Shown: in pieces, positions 44,941 to 57,410 of the stretch | Layout of the letters: each line of letters starts with the position of its first letter | How positions within the stretch are numbered: position 1 is the first letter of the stretch | NCBI GenBank assembly: GCA_944470555.2 | Contig: OX104130.1 | Span: 3,410,001 to 3,474,000 of the forward strand | DNA: 64,000 nucleotides | Direction of reading: 5' to 3' | DNA from: Heterobilharzia americana | Taxonomy: Eukaryota > Platyhelminthes > Trematoda > Strigeidida > Schistosomatidae | The notes under the pieces: generated by a model | What the model was told of the DNA's origin: nothing | The model's input: only the letters and a program-made list of their open reading frames with translations | Databases searched by the model: none | Translations under genes and position numbers: made by a program

Positions 44941-46530
44941 TTTATATGAGATGTATAACTTAGTATCCTTAAATTTCCACCTTAAGAGTGAAGAAGGTAA
45001 GTGCAATCGTCATAGGTAAATGAAAAGGCAACTTAACATGCGTCAAGGAGTTCTGTGGTTACGATGATTTCATGAAAGTCTATGGAAGCTGGAATCAGAA
45101 CTGTTATAAAGATCCATCTCAATGCTTTTGATTTTAAGAACAAGTGCCTAAGTTATGCTTTATTCAAAAACTTAGGAGTAGCGGTTTAACTGACATGCAC
45201 CAGTACCACGTGACAAGACTATCCCGGCGTACAATGAAGTTTTGCATTGAATTTTTAGGAATGTTATGGGGCATTTCAAAAAATGTGCTGATCTTTAGTC
45301 GAGCTAGTGTTGTAACTCGAAAGTAGACAGGACTGAAGAACTCAAGATTTTCCTTCATATCTGAAGAGCATAAGAATCCATACCTTGCATAGGTGAACTC
45401 GTATTCATCAAGTACTCACTTACTCTTCTGGGTAGTAATGCATAAACTACTCATGGATCCTCTATACCTTGAGTCACCTGATGTGTAACACTTTACTGGA
45501 TGGTGATAGTGCTGTCCACGACGCAGTCCGTACAGAATTTCTCTTTGAAGAATACACACATTTTGTGCGTTAGCTTTCTGCTTTATTCTGAGTCTGAGCT
45601 GGAGAACGTCTTCCTTTAACTGACAGCTTCTGATGAAGTTTCAATACACCTACTTTATAATACTGTAGCCATTACATAGGAGACAACAAATAAGTTAGCC
45701 TGCGATAAAGTTAATTGTTGATGCTAACATATTTGAAGTCTTACTCATGTTTACTATTACCATTAAACTCTTATTTTACTTCGTGTTTCCATTTCTACAC
45801 CACCTGCTGAAAAGCTGCCTTTATTGAGATTCATTTTCAGTTTCTGCTTATTTCCTGTTTTACTCTCTTCGTATAACTCGCTTTTACTGCTCGTCAACAC
45901 TGGTTCAGTTAGTTCCGATGTTTCAAGAGAATAAAATTATATCCCTTTAAGTTGAATGAAAGCCGTACCGTCGAATGTACGATCAATTCGGCCTTAACAT
46001 AATCATGGATGAGCAGCTAACTTCACATCTAAATTCATAACATTCTTCTAAATTCGCATCAGCATCTTTTAGTTAATACATACATTAGGATGCAATAAAG
46101 CTCGCACTATAAAGCTAGCAAAAACCCCTGTAGTGCATTGGAGCTTTTAGACGGAAAGGTTCGTGGTAGTTTAAAAATGGCTTTTTATTCTCGAAAACTT
46201 TCGACTTTTTACGTTGTGTATGTGCACAACTAACAAAACCGTGTCAACTATCTTCGGTGAATCTTTTTCGCCGCAAGGTATTGAAATTGCAATGCTTTAA
46301 AGTATTAGGTCAATGAATAGGGTCACTGTCTTAGGTCGTCAAATCAAAATTATGAAATTCCATTACAATTTCCATCTTTGGAGTGCCTAAAATATCCTTA
46401 TTTTGTTCAAGAACATAGATTAACTATAAGTGGACAAGTAGTTACTTTGCGTTATGCACTACCAGTTTGGATACACGCCTAGTATCACTGTAGCAACACG
46501 TATGCTCAATATCTTTATCTGACATTCAAT
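44941..46530. other. No gene assigned
   Basis: Moderately AT-rich. A 60-codon frame at 45,144-45,326 (+) has no domain. No repeat was recognised. Confidence 0.4.
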
Positions 46531-46690
46531 ATCAATATGGCGAGTAGAGGAAACTTGTAGTTTTAAGCTCTCGTTTCTGGGTTTTGAGGGTTCCAATATC
46601 CAATATTGATAGTGCGAGCGTAGAAAACTAGTAGTTTTTGATCTCTCGCGTCTAGTTCTTAGGGCTTGGTTCCAGTTGTTCGGTTTACTC
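46531..46690 (+). repeat. Tandem duplication, two diverged units of about 78 bases
   Basis: Unit one (46,531-46,608) and unit two (46,609-46,688) share 'gcgag...aga/gaaact.gtagtttt', 'ctctcg..tct' and 'agggtt/ctt..ttcca'. They lie at the 3' flank of the CR1-like copy, and the second unit has a counterpart near 50,975-51,060. Confidence 0.55.
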
Positions 46691-46811
46691 CTGCAGTGGA
46701 CGAGGAAATCCCTTCTGCTTTCTTGCTTTTAGCTTCGGTGAGGTGGATGTTTTGTGGGTTAGTAGGTTGTAATTTGTAGAGTGATTAGGGAGCTACGGGT
46801 TGCTGGGAAGT

Positions 46812-47276
46812 TTAGAGAACTGCCATGACTCCTGTCTGTGTAGGTACCTGAAAGAGAATAGTAAGGTAGTGGTAAAGGAATGAAGAGAGAATAAAGAAGA
46901 GAGTGAAGTAGCACCATAGAGACTCTGGGAGCTGGGTTAAGGCCGTATCGCTAACCATCCTTGCCTTTAAACAGGAGTTTACGTAGATAGCCACTCCCCC
47001 TCCTGCTCTATGTTCCCTGTCCCTGCGGAAGAGTTCCATGCCAGCAACACGCATCTCTTCGTCGGAGATGTCCGATGAGAGCCAGGATTCGGTGATGAAT
47101 ATGATGTCGTAGTGCTGATGTTCACGCAGCGTCCTCATTTCTGCTACCTTCTCCCTTAGCCCCCTAACGTTGCTGTACATACATATTAGAGTGTGCCTGA
47201 TGAGAGGGGAGGTCTGGATGTGTATTTTCGCGGGATGAGCGCTTACGTGGTTGATTTTAGCCTCGCCAGTCCTCAT
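46812..47276 (-). pseudogene. CR1-like ORF2 fragment: AP endonuclease N-terminus
   Basis: It opens MRTGEAKIN and shows the endonuclease signatures YSNVRGLREKV (about residues 35-45), YDIIFITESWLS (56-67, catalytic Glu) and LFRRDREHRAGGGVAIYV (82-99). Homology ends at LPESLWC near residue 121; the remaining residues to the stop are hydrophobic junk. The start overlaps the ORF1 stop by 20 bases in another frame, a common ORF1/ORF2 layout in CR1-like elements. It cannot work without the C-terminal endonuclease and the RT. Confidence 0.8.
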
Positions 47277-48975
47277 AGGACTGGCATTGTTCCGTTTTTT
47301 GTGTTTTGTTCTTAACTTGGGTGGGGGCTGTAGCAGTGGTGGCTTCTTTACTTGATGTATCTAACTCACTGGTCAGCGCCTGTGTGACGACCACTGACTC
47401 CAGAGGTCTTGGTGGTTGCCGTCTCTCCTCTTGCCTTGTGGGTCTAGGCTTACTTTCACATATACGTATTGAGCCACCCATGCGATCCTTCGCATTATAC
47501 CATGCGTGCAGAACGTCTGTGAGGGAGGCATATGAGTCGAACTGGACGGCAAGTAGTCTGGGATTGGGTATGGTCTTCAGGTGCGCTGGCCTTGGCAGTC
47601 TACTGACGCTGTTGGCCGGTATACTGTTGAGACCAACTTTGGTTGAGAGCCATTGCCATTGTTGGACGTCGTGAAAGTACCGATCTTTGACCGAGCTGTC
47701 ACTTGGCAATTCTGGAATCCCATGTACAACTATAGTGTTGTTTCTGTTGGGATTTCCAACCGCTGACTTTCTCTCCTCCTCTCTTATTGACCATGGCTTG
47801 TCAGGCCTGGCCCGAATTTTACAGGCATTAACAACGTCCGGTTGTCGCGAGAGGAGGAGTGTGTCTTCAGCCTCTTTGGCGGTATTTAGGGACACACGTA
47901 AAGGGGGTGGCTTATCTCGGGGTGCATGGCTTCCTCGAGAAAGGCGACATAAAGTTGCAGGGAGGGGAGGGAGTCCCAGCATCTGACAGTAGTCGGTCCA
48001 CATTCGGCTGTCAAATTGTTCCCTCTCGACCAACAATGAGTCTGTCGATACATCGACGTTGAACAAAATGATCGAGTTGGTCCTCCTGTGACCTGGGTTC
48101 GTTGTGGGTGGCACGCCCGACTTCCCAATGGGTTTGAGTAATTCCACTGGTTGTTTCTCAGTCACGGTGTGTGGGGTGTTTGGAATGGGCTTCGTTGAGA
48201 CTTCGGCGGTCGATGTCTTTGGCCATGCGCTTGACGTCCCCTGGGGCCGGGTACGGGGTATGAAGACTTGACCTAATATGGTCCCCACGCGAGGTGGCGT
48301 GCCCACAGCTGGAGCTCTAGGTCTATTTCCAGGTCTCTCTGTGTTATGCTTTGGTGTTAACCCTACTCTATTCGAGGGTGCTGGTAGCTTTTGCGTGGCG
48401 GAGAGCATCTCTTTCAGGCTTCCTGTGCGGAGTGTGGGCATTTTCCTGCACTCTGGACAGATGTACCAGAACCACTTGCATGGTTGTCTCTTCATCAGCT
48501 AATAGTATTGTCGGGGGACTTTGGTATCGCAGTGGCAATGCACCCATCGTTGACATAGATTGCATGCAAATGCCTCATCGACTACCGAAACAACTTTGGT
48601 GCAAACACTGCAGCCATCGGGTGTCGTAATACAGCATTCCTTGCATGAATAAGGTGCTACGGATTGTGACGAACTGTCTGTGGCTGCCTTGTTCTGAAGC
48701 CTTTTACGTCGTCTTCTATTTCCAGGCATGGTATGATCCTTGCTCAAGATAGGACTAGCTTGTGACGGGCCAGTGCTACTCTGTGTCACCTGTCTGATGG
48801 CGACTGGAATTCTAGAAACATGGGTTGGCCACTTCTTTAGAAGTTCGGTGTCCTGCCCTACCTCTGTTTGTATTCTAGTACAGACTAGTGTGTTGTTTAG
48901 GGTGTTATTGGCCGTTTTTGCGCACGACCGCGTTATCCGTGTCAAAGCTTCAGACCTAGCGTTTTGGGCAGACAT
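47257..48975 (-). pseudogene. CR1-like ORF1: PHD finger and RNA-binding-like region
   Basis: A single frame runs from 48,975 to 47,257, broken only by one TAG at 48,496-48,498. The PHD finger straddles the stop: YSCKECC, GCSVC, ACNLCQRWVHCHC before it and WFWYICPEC after it, giving the expected Cys/His zinc ligands. A long Pro/Arg-rich region follows. The last 150 residues read NNTIVVHGIPELPSD, then SRLPRPAHL and LLAVQFDS, like the RNA-binding (RRM-like) part of non-LTR ORF1 proteins. PHD fingers in ORF1 are known from CR1-like elements. The protein presumably binds element RNA in the RNP. One stop codon suggests recent death, or readthrough. Confidence 0.8.
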
Positions 48976-49450
48976 GTCGCTATGATATAAACTTCTTGGG
49001 AAAATAAACAGTTAACAACAATAAGAGGGTTGAAGACTGAATGCAGCAAAAGGACAGAATAGAAAAGGGAAGATAATTTATGTTGGCTCACCTTCAGACA
49101 CTTGTCACTTGATCCTCTGCTCTTGACCAACGAGTTTAACCGTAAGCTCCAGATGCGTATGTATAACCAGGAAAGATATTTCCTGGGGAATGACCTCCGA
49201 GGAGAACCGAGAGCTAAGGCAGTTTGGCAGTTGAAAAGCCCAAGAACCACTGACAGGAGATGGACCGGTTGGTTCAAAGGAATAATAATGCCGATTTTCA
49301 ACTGTTGAGGAGTGAGCTGACGAATACGCAGGGGTGAGGTGCGTGGACGGACAGAAGTGCTGCAAACGCTCAATCTTTTTAGATTGAGTATTGCGAAGTG
49401 GGAGTTTTTCATTGTGGAAAAATCCAAAGGCTGAGAGACGAGAGAAACAC

Positions 49451-50974
49451 GTCACTACTCAAGAAGCGCGTTAACGCGTATCCATGCAAATGTTTTCTCA
49501 TACCCTCTGCTGAAAGGATTGCCTCCAAGATGCTCTTTCTGACTAAGGTCCAGGGGTAACCGATTGGAATGAGGAGGATTATAGGCGACATGATGCTGTA
49601 TGATCATATCCTACCTAGTTATCTTTTACTGTACCGGACACAGCTTAAGAGCAACTAAGGTTGCAAGATAAGGTTTTTGCCATACCTCATCCACTTGCTT
49701 CGCAGCTCTTGACTGAGCCTGTCCTAAAATCGAGAGCTGTAGTGAACCAGGAATGGAACCTTGAAGTACCCTCGCCACACGCCATCAAAACCAGTTAGAT
49801 ATGGGGGTGCCCGCGCTATCTGATCATAACTGATTGTTGATGTAACCCCCGAACCAAAAGGAAAGTTTCCCAGGTACTCTCATAAGATAGAGTGTATTAC
49901 TCATGATATCATGGTTAACCATATCAACAGCTGTAAATATATAGAGTAATCCAGTATGAACCATCGTGGTAGGAAACTGTGTTGATGGTCGGTTAGGATT
50001 GGTTCCCCAGGTAAATAATCATGAATCACTCACTACTCCGTCCATAACCTATGAAGTTAGAGAAACCCCTGATTTGAGGAGGATAAAATCACATAAAGCT
50101 TGTCTCTCCTCAAACTTTGCGCCTACACAGTGTGGTTGCCACTCCCATTTGTCAGAAATTATTGTGGAACTCCTGGGTGAGTATTGCTGCCCCGGAGGTT
50201 ACATAGTGAATCAGCGAACCACTAGGGTCCTGTATACCAAGCGAAACATCACCGTCTGTTTTCAACAGCGAGTACACTTTCCGGTGATTCTCCTACAGTG
50301 TTTTGAGCCGGTGCAACCTTCAGCATCCCGCCAGCATTCTTTTGCTGAAGTCCTTGTAGTTTGTCCGGTCTTTTGTGCCATTTTAATGGTCCCAGTACTT
50401 CCAAGCTGACCAGTCTTACCGTAAGGCTTGAGATTAAGGAATGGTGGCCAGGAAAAGCAAAGCCATTATTCTCCCCTTCAAAAGGTCAAAGTTGCACTCC
50501 TACAAAATGTCTGCAGCACTGTGTCGTTCTGTATTCCCATTTGGTATCCAAATCAAGTGGATCATGATAATTTAGCCAAGTGGAACCTTCAGGCGCTTGT
50601 CTCACTTCATGGTCAGCCTTTTATAGATTTGACAAGTTTCTCAGCAGGAATGGATGATTTGGACACAGGAATGTGGAAGGAAACCTGTGCATAACCACTC
50701 TATTCACCAGCGTCGCAGACACTCAAGATGAATGCACCACCGTACTGGGCGGTAAGAACATAGCCTGGTGGGGATGACTAGCCATCAAACCCCGAGATAT
50801 TACACTCAGGAAAGTGGTAAAGCACTTGTTCGGTAGAATTTCCTAAAAGTCCCTTACAAGAGTGGATTGTGGTGGAAACGATGAAAGGCTGAGGAGAGCT
50901 GAAGTCATTGGTAATGAGGACCCGGAGGAGGCTTAAATATGGAGTCCCTTTAAGGGTTCAACATCTGGTATTGG
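49451..50974. other. Unassigned, G+C-richer DNA between two CR1-like copies
   Basis: Plus-strand open frames at 49,966-50,409 (147 codons) and 50,428-50,694 (88 codons) show no domain that I recognise. The bases up to about 49,600 may still be 5' region of the neighbouring CR1-like copy. The rest could be an unknown repeat. No function is proposed. Confidence 0.35.
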
Positions 50975-51349
50975 TGGTGCAAGCATGGGAAACCAACAGC
51001 TTTTGGCCGTTCTTGTCCAGTTATTGAGGCTTGGCTTTTGTTGTCTGGCTTCGTTTCAATAGAATACAAATTACCTCCCTCTGATCTCCTGCTTTTGGTC
51101 TTGGTGAGATGAGAGCGTTTTGTAGACTAATACCCAAAGCTCATAGACTGCTTTGGTTGGTTTCTGGAAAGATTAGAGGCTATTCATGACTGCTGTCGGC
51201 ATAACAGAGTTAATGGGAACTATGGAGTAGTATGAAGGGGTGTCCGTGACGGATAAGAATAGAAGGATAAGAATAGATAGCATGAGTATAGCTACTTGAA
51301 GGGGGCTGGAAAATAAGGCAAGTGAGTCCAAAATACATTATGAGCAGTA

Positions 51350-51371
51350 AGTAGTAGAGTAGTAGTAGTAA

Positions 51372-51425
<54 letters not shown>

Positions 51426-51466
51426 TAGTAGTAGTAGTAGTAGTGGTAGTAGTAGTGGTAGTAGTG
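51350..51466 (+). repeat. (TAG)n microsatellite
   Basis: About 38 units of TAG with a few TGG variants. Reverse-strand frames through it give meaningless Leu or Tyr runs. Confidence 0.9.
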
Positions 51467-52610
51467 GGACCAGCAGTGACCTAAGCGCATCGGTAGCGAG
51501 CAGTACAAGCTTACACATTTTTCTAATCTTTCTCCTGGTGAGTTTTCTGAGGGTAACGTGGCTACCTCTCTCGCCAAAAAACTCCGTGAGACATACATGC
51601 ATTTTTGAGGAAAAAACGTTTGCCCTTAGCCTACGGTTGACCCTACATTGTGTCATTCTGGTGAAATCCCAGGAGGTGACTTCCCTGTTGCAGGTGAGAT
51701 CGGCTTCTGCGTTTCACTCGTCTGATGGTCGATTTTATGCACCGTAAGGGAGTCGCACCTTTTCTGCGACAGCTTAATTAAATAAGTTTAAGTGCTTCTA
51801 CAGTGCATTTCCTCCTTAGTGCAAGATCTGCTTTCGACTGTACCTGTAAGATTGGCACGTGCTTCACATAATTAATGATAGGTACGAAATGTAATATTAT
51901 CACTTTGGACGGTGTGAAGGGCAACGCAATCTGCCTATAGCTGCTGGAGCTTTTCCTATATCCTCCGCCGAAAATGTGTGTCAAGAAGTCACAAGTTCAG
52001 CCTTACGGGGTCTACCTGACCCTAGAGAGTACCTTGATGGGCCACAGATTGGTCCCAAGAGTGTCACATCACAGCTTCTGCGAGCTACCGGTCCCAAACT
52101 GTTGCAACCGGGAAACCTGTCTGAGAGAAGATTGGGTACAGTACATCCCCTTAGGGGTTTGTTAGGAGATCAACTCCCATACTAGCCAATTTCCCCTTCT
52201 GCATGAAGCGATATAAGTTCTTCAGGTCACTTTGTAGCCTTTTCGCCAGATTCGATTGGTAGGCAGACCTATCGCTACGAGTCCTCGTGTTGCGTTGGCC
52301 ATGAATTCTCTTGTAGATCAAGAAGTCTGACAGCCCGCATTATGAGCACCGATAAAACCGCGCCCGTTCTTTGGTTTGGAGCGGATCTGCTCCATACTTT
52401 AAACTCTACGTTGGCCGTGGCTATTGGAATGTCACCTGTGGTACACCGCGACGGATGGCTTCGAGTATTGTTTTCTTCACCTATGCCTATTATTCGTCTA
52501 CTACGAGATGTTCCTGGTTTGCATGACACGATGTACTCATCGGTTAACCTGTCGTGGTAGCAGAGCTGGCTTCGCCGTAGCAGGGAAAGGCGTTCAGGAA
52601 CTCTGGTCAT
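51467..52610. other. Unassigned segment inside CR1-like copy 2
   Basis: Open frames overlap on both strands (52,275-52,610 minus, 52,342-52,560 plus), neither with a recognised domain. This may be an insertion into copy 2, since it has no counterpart in copy 1. Confidence 0.3.
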
Positions 52611-54500
52611 AGGGCCCCCTTAGTTATCATGAGGAAGGTTATTACCACATGACCCTTGCAGCCAAGAGACAACTGAATACATGTGCCCTCAATGACAAAA
52701 CCGTTTGTCAGAAAAAGGTTCAGGCTTGTTGCATTACAGTTAGACCCCTAACGTACGACACGGTCGGCATCCTGTGAGGGGGCAGCTGTCTTAGATGAGC
52801 TTTTGGGCTTCTGACAGAAAGATCTAATAGCGTCTCCCCTCTTATCTCGAAGTGCACTGAAGGTGTGGTGAATGAAAATCCCAATCTGAAGGGGTTTTAG
52901 CCATAGCTGCGTTGATCGCCAGTATTTTATGGTTACGAGTACTATTCGAGGGCCTATATTCAACTCTCAGCAGTTTTTGGATATAACGGAGAATGAGGTG
53001 GCACCACGAATGGTCCAAGAAACGAGTGGGGGTTACACCTCTCACCATCCATAACCCTGAACGTGAGCTTGCTTGCAGGGTCCCTCCATCTTCTCCTCCT
53101 TATGACCACGGCTTATTAGGTTGACTTGGATTTCGCAGGTATTGACGACGCGTAGGTTGAGTGAAAGAATGAAAATATCCTCAGCGCCTTCCTCGGAGAT
53201 CATAGACTCTTGAATTTCCTGGCTTTTCTCAGGGCGCCCTGCCGCCTCGATAAAGGCAACATAATTACCCGGGGAGAGGAGAGAGTCGGATTATCCGGCA
53301 GTAGTCAACTCATATTCAGAGTTCAAACCGCTACTACTGGCTTACAGTGAGCCTGTCAATGTATCAACCTTAAATAAGGTAGTAGACAGCCCTCTTGATA
53401 TGTGCGCTTGTCAGAGGTGGCATAGCCCAATTTTCAGCTGGCTCCAAGTGCTCTTTCTGACCCCTCCGTCGGCCAAAGTGTCAAGGGCATCTTGATATAG
53501 TCCCCTCACGGACCACACAGGTGGCTCGTTTTTCTGTGCTTTTGGTTTCTTGTTTTAGGCTGGGAGATACAAAGGTCCTACTTGGAGCGACCTCCGATCC
53601 ACTATCCTACAGACTGTTCTTGGTCCCCCTGCTGCCTTTTAACCTCTCCCCAACTCGTTTATGGGGTCGATGTCGTTTGTGAAGCGGTGAGTGGGTTCCT
53701 GAGGTCGCTTGTATGGAGCGCATGCAGTTCCTGCATTCTGGGTAGATGTACAACGACTGTAAGCAAGGTTATCTACTCATACTGCTGAGACATAGACGCC
53801 TCCTTTGTGTAATTAACGTGCAAATGCCTACTCGCCGGCTGATCCATCTGTGACCCAGACACTTCAGTCAGCAGGTGCTGGTGTCGCTTGCATCCCTTGG
53901 AGGGCGTTTCCACAGTTCGTGACGAACTATTTGAAGTTAACATTCTCTCCCCACCCGTGTAACATCATTTTCTCCCCCTATGAAGAGTTGGAGTTTTCCG
54001 ACTGCTGCCGTAAATGGCACTATTTTGTGGTATGATGGGGTAACTGCGGGTCATTCACTCGATCGCTAAGGGTGTCTCTGAAACAAAAATCATCACTTCT
54101 TTCAGAAATGATCATGCCGCTAAGACCACACTTAGCTACAAGTTAGAGTATCGTCGTAGAGTATGTCTATGCCCCCACTGCGGAAATTCTTTGTCAATCC
54201 CGGTCTCTGGTACGTACCGTTTTTGGCAGTCACTACATTAACATTTTGACCTAAAAAATGGTGGTAGGTGGTTAAAAATTTTGAATACCGCGGAAGGAAG
54301 AGACGTGGAGGGCAAAACCACTTCACCTCAGCTTGCCCTGAGAAGCTTGTCAGTTGGTGAGCTATACTTAACCAACGAATTTAACTTTAAGCCCTAAATG
54401 TGGATGCGGAACCAGGAAAGGTGTCTCTCGAGCAGCGTAATGAACCCCTCGCTTCGGGTGACCGTGGGAAGAGATAGGTATTTAGGTAATCTTGGAAGTC

Positions 54501-55320
54501 GGTCGCACTGATCGGATAGGCTTTTGTCGCTCGAAAGTTGGTGAATATGTTGGGATTCCATGGGATTCCATTCGTATAATCTATAAAAAAGGCTGCAAAG
54601 CAGATATGCTAGCCTTCGGTGGGGACTTGGTTACATCTGACTCTCTTATTTCATAGGTAATCACCAGGAGACCAGTCTGAAGTCATCATGATTTAAGATG
54701 AACGAATTGAGAAGAAAGGAGTAGCTTCCAAAGTGAATCCAGTTTGGCCAACTTCTATTATGGTTATGTTAATGAAGAAGGCTCTTTCTCACAAGTGTTC
54801 GTAGGCTGTAAGAAGTTGGAATTTTAGTTACAATAAGTGTGTCCTTTTAGATTTTTGTCTTTCGGAAGCAATCAGTTAATCTGCTTATGTACTGGGTTTA
54901 TTGTTTGTTGGGACCACGGAAATGACCTTACCTTGGAGCGAGAAATGCGAACTGCAAAGCCGTGTTTTCGAAGCTGCTGGTTAAAGGCCATAAACGCGTG
55001 ATTGACAGCGACTTGAAACAGGGGTGCTAAGCATAGCTATTCGGTTGCTTTTATGCTTGGATAGCAGGTGATTTTGTGAGTATTTTCAACTGTTAAGGCA
55101 TTTTTTCACCATTTACTGCAAAAAGTGTCTTTTTGAAGAAATTCATCACTTGGCTGATGACCGCGCTGCAATTGTTGTCCGTTCTCTGGTATGTTGCATT
55201 CTTGTTCAGCCAGTAAATATGCCGTTTTCCACATGCATATCAGCGATCATAGACAAATAAACGTGCCGCACACCATCCACTAAATCACTGTTTTCGAGTA
55301 CACTACTAATCATCCACACC
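54501..55320. other. No gene seen
   Basis: No open frame or repeat that I could support. There is a short direct repeat 'gggattccatgggattccat' near 54,551. Confidence 0.35.
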
Positions 55321-57410
55321 AATGGACGACCTACAAGATCGAGTGCTTATGATCAACGATATATGCCTAACCTGTGCGATTGCTGCTTCGCGGGGTACAC
55401 AGACCACACTGAAGTTGTTGATATAAGGGGGTCAATAGACGACAACACCGTGAGAGGACGCTACTTTTCAGGCAATATTACAGCTCCTAGGAAACTTGGG
55501 TTTCCTTCGAATACTAAATCACCCGGCAGTCATTCATGAGACCACCATTTTTTCCGGGCGGATTCAACTCATCCACCTGTCTACTAAGTTAGGCGTAAAA
55601 GGTCTGGACGGTTTTTCTCTCTCCGGCACTTCAGATACAGGTCTAGCTAAGCTGCACCTGACTGTTTAAATAAGTAAATTTTCATCCTCACATCAGTAGT
55701 TTAACGTGAGAGAAGCCAGTTTACAGGCATCGTCACATTGACATACGTCGAAAAATCTACAAGATTTTATCGGTCCTGAATAGTACAGAAGGGAGGTCGT
55801 TTGACTCTATCGCCGTGTACAAAAGACGCTGCTGATCTAACATACCCGTCTTCAGACACATAGACCTGCAAAACAACTCCGTATCCCACATTCACCGATG
55901 GTTGGGGTGAGTTCAGCACCTTACCCCACCCACAGTCTTCCTTACAACAACCGTTTACTACCCCAATCACTAAAACCGAAAGTAAAGGCAACTCTTGTGG
56001 TACGGTGCCACCAGGTCATACTCAAACATACAGTCCTGATATACCACCGACAGTCTTCACTGATCTTGAAACGCCCACACTGCTATTCATTCCCGTCTCC
56101 TATCCTATGAACGCTAGGTCTGTTGTAGGCAGCTAGCAATACTAAACGCAGCGAAAAATCCCTCTTGCTGGACCTTTGGGGTATACTGCCTTCGGTGTTC
56201 TGCTTTTCGTTTATGCATTGAAACACGTCCTTATTCCCCTATTTTTTTAAACTATTGGTGTTACTTAAAAGCAAACGAGCACACATCAGTTTCCCAATTT
56301 TGATAAAACTTCTCACATCCGTCTTGTATGATCCAGTTTACTGGCTGCAATTAGCTACGTTAGAGGCTCTGTTTTTATTTCGTTGTCGTTTAACTCTGTT
56401 TAAGCAGGGCAGGAGTCCATTATCGTTTTGGGTTTGATTTGGCTATCTTCTCGGGGCATTCCTGGTTTTTGATATAGCTCTCACAGATAGATACCCATAG
56501 TGCCCTTTGTTGAGAATATTTTCACTTCGTTGTGCGTATGTAGTCTTCATCGCCTACCAATCTCTTTTATCATATAGGTTGATGTTTTTAATCAAAGAAT
56601 TTATTGTTGCACTAGGTGGCACTGTTGAGGTACCCTCTTGTTTTATATCGTATAAGTATTAGATGGTGCCGTAGATTTTACGCAGATACGACCATGTCGT
56701 TTTTGCCCTATTATCGTTGGGATATATCATGGCAACGAGTAACTCAAAAAACTCAGTGCGCCACGCAGAAAAGACGCAGTCATAAACTTGTGGCCGATTC
56801 AAAACCTATTCTAGACTGCGTACTGCGTTCTGGCTGGAAAATCGTATCTAGGTAGTTACACTTAAGACAATTTCACTCCTGTTCAAACCACCCACTATAA
56901 TAACCACGGAGTCATGGTCTCATCCTGGGATACCAGATAATGAAATAAGTTCTGACATGTACATTCACTGTGGATGTGACCGGGAGGGCAAACGAGGGGG
57001 TGGATGCTTGATGTAGTTCAAAAACACTTTCCGCATTCCGGCTAGGTAAAACGGTGCTGGAAAAAAGGAAAGAGTCCCTTCGGGTCACTATGCATTGAAA
57101 AGGTGTTATAGTGCTGGTAGGTTGCGTTTACAGGGTACCCAGAGTCTTTTCTGCAGAAGCATCCATGCTGAATAATACCCCGAAATATGTATTTTCTGTT
57201 CCATATGGCCGGAAAATTAAATGCGGGGACTTAAACTTGCCAGGAATTCAGTGGAAAAGTGTGCAGGACCTGCCGTGTGCGACTGCTTTCTCAGCACATT
57301 TGATATATTCGGATGCCAAAGTCCATCACCACCTCTACAAGGGTGGTAATGTACTTGACTTGGTATTCGGCCAAAATCATTGGTCTTCTCTCAATCTTTG
57401 TAAGCTCTGA
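55321..57410 (+). pseudogene. Degenerate CR1-like element: endonuclease remnant
   Basis: The diagnostic part is at 56,976-57,360: GKRGGGCLM, then (57,111 on) VGCVYRVPRVFSAEASMLNN, KCGDLNLPGIQW (endonuclease GDFNxP motif with Phe to Leu) and GGNVLDLVFG. These align in order with the intact copy at 62.9-63.3 kb. Bases 55,321-56,900 sit where ORF1 should be, but only short broken frames remain (for example 55,325-55,430). No RT was found after 57,410. Confidence 0.55.

Larger units (their letters stand above)
46620..49450 (-). mobile_element. CR1-like retrotransposon copy 1 (PHD-type ORF1, no RT)
   Basis: Minus-strand element in order: 5' region (about 49,450-48,976), ORF1 with a PHD finger and an RNA-binding-like region (48,975-47,257), the start of ORF2 with an AP-type endonuclease (47,276-46,925), then directly a 3' tail (46,925-46,620). 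The rest of the endonuclease and the whole RT are absent. The 5' region (49,100-49,300) and the tail are both recognisable in the second copy at 51-54.5 kb. Confidence 0.7.
50975..54500 (-). mobile_element. CR1-like retrotransposon copy 2, decayed
   Basis: A minus-strand relative of copy 1. Tail 50,975-51,200 matches 46,620-46,900; ORF1 text at about 52,620-54,050 follows 47,300-48,680; the 5' region at 54,340-54,500 follows 49,100-49,300. ORF1 keeps YIYPECRNCMRSIQ (end of the PHD finger, near 53,750) but is full of stops and shifts. An endonuclease equivalent was not found: 51,200-52,620 holds a microsatellite and unassigned sequence instead. Copy 2 is clearly older than copy 1. Confidence 0.6.

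Noticed and set aside
47306..48629. Plus-strand frames of 70-120 codons opposite the CR1-like ORF1
   Set aside because: They are antisense shadows of a recognisable minus-strand protein.
51210..51656. Long Leu- or Tyr-rich open frames on the minus strand
   Set aside because: They are translations of the (TAG)n microsatellite.
52275..52610. 111-codon minus-strand frame and 72-codon plus-strand frame overlapping it
   Set aside because: Both strands are open, neither shows a domain, and the segment lies inside a decayed repeat.
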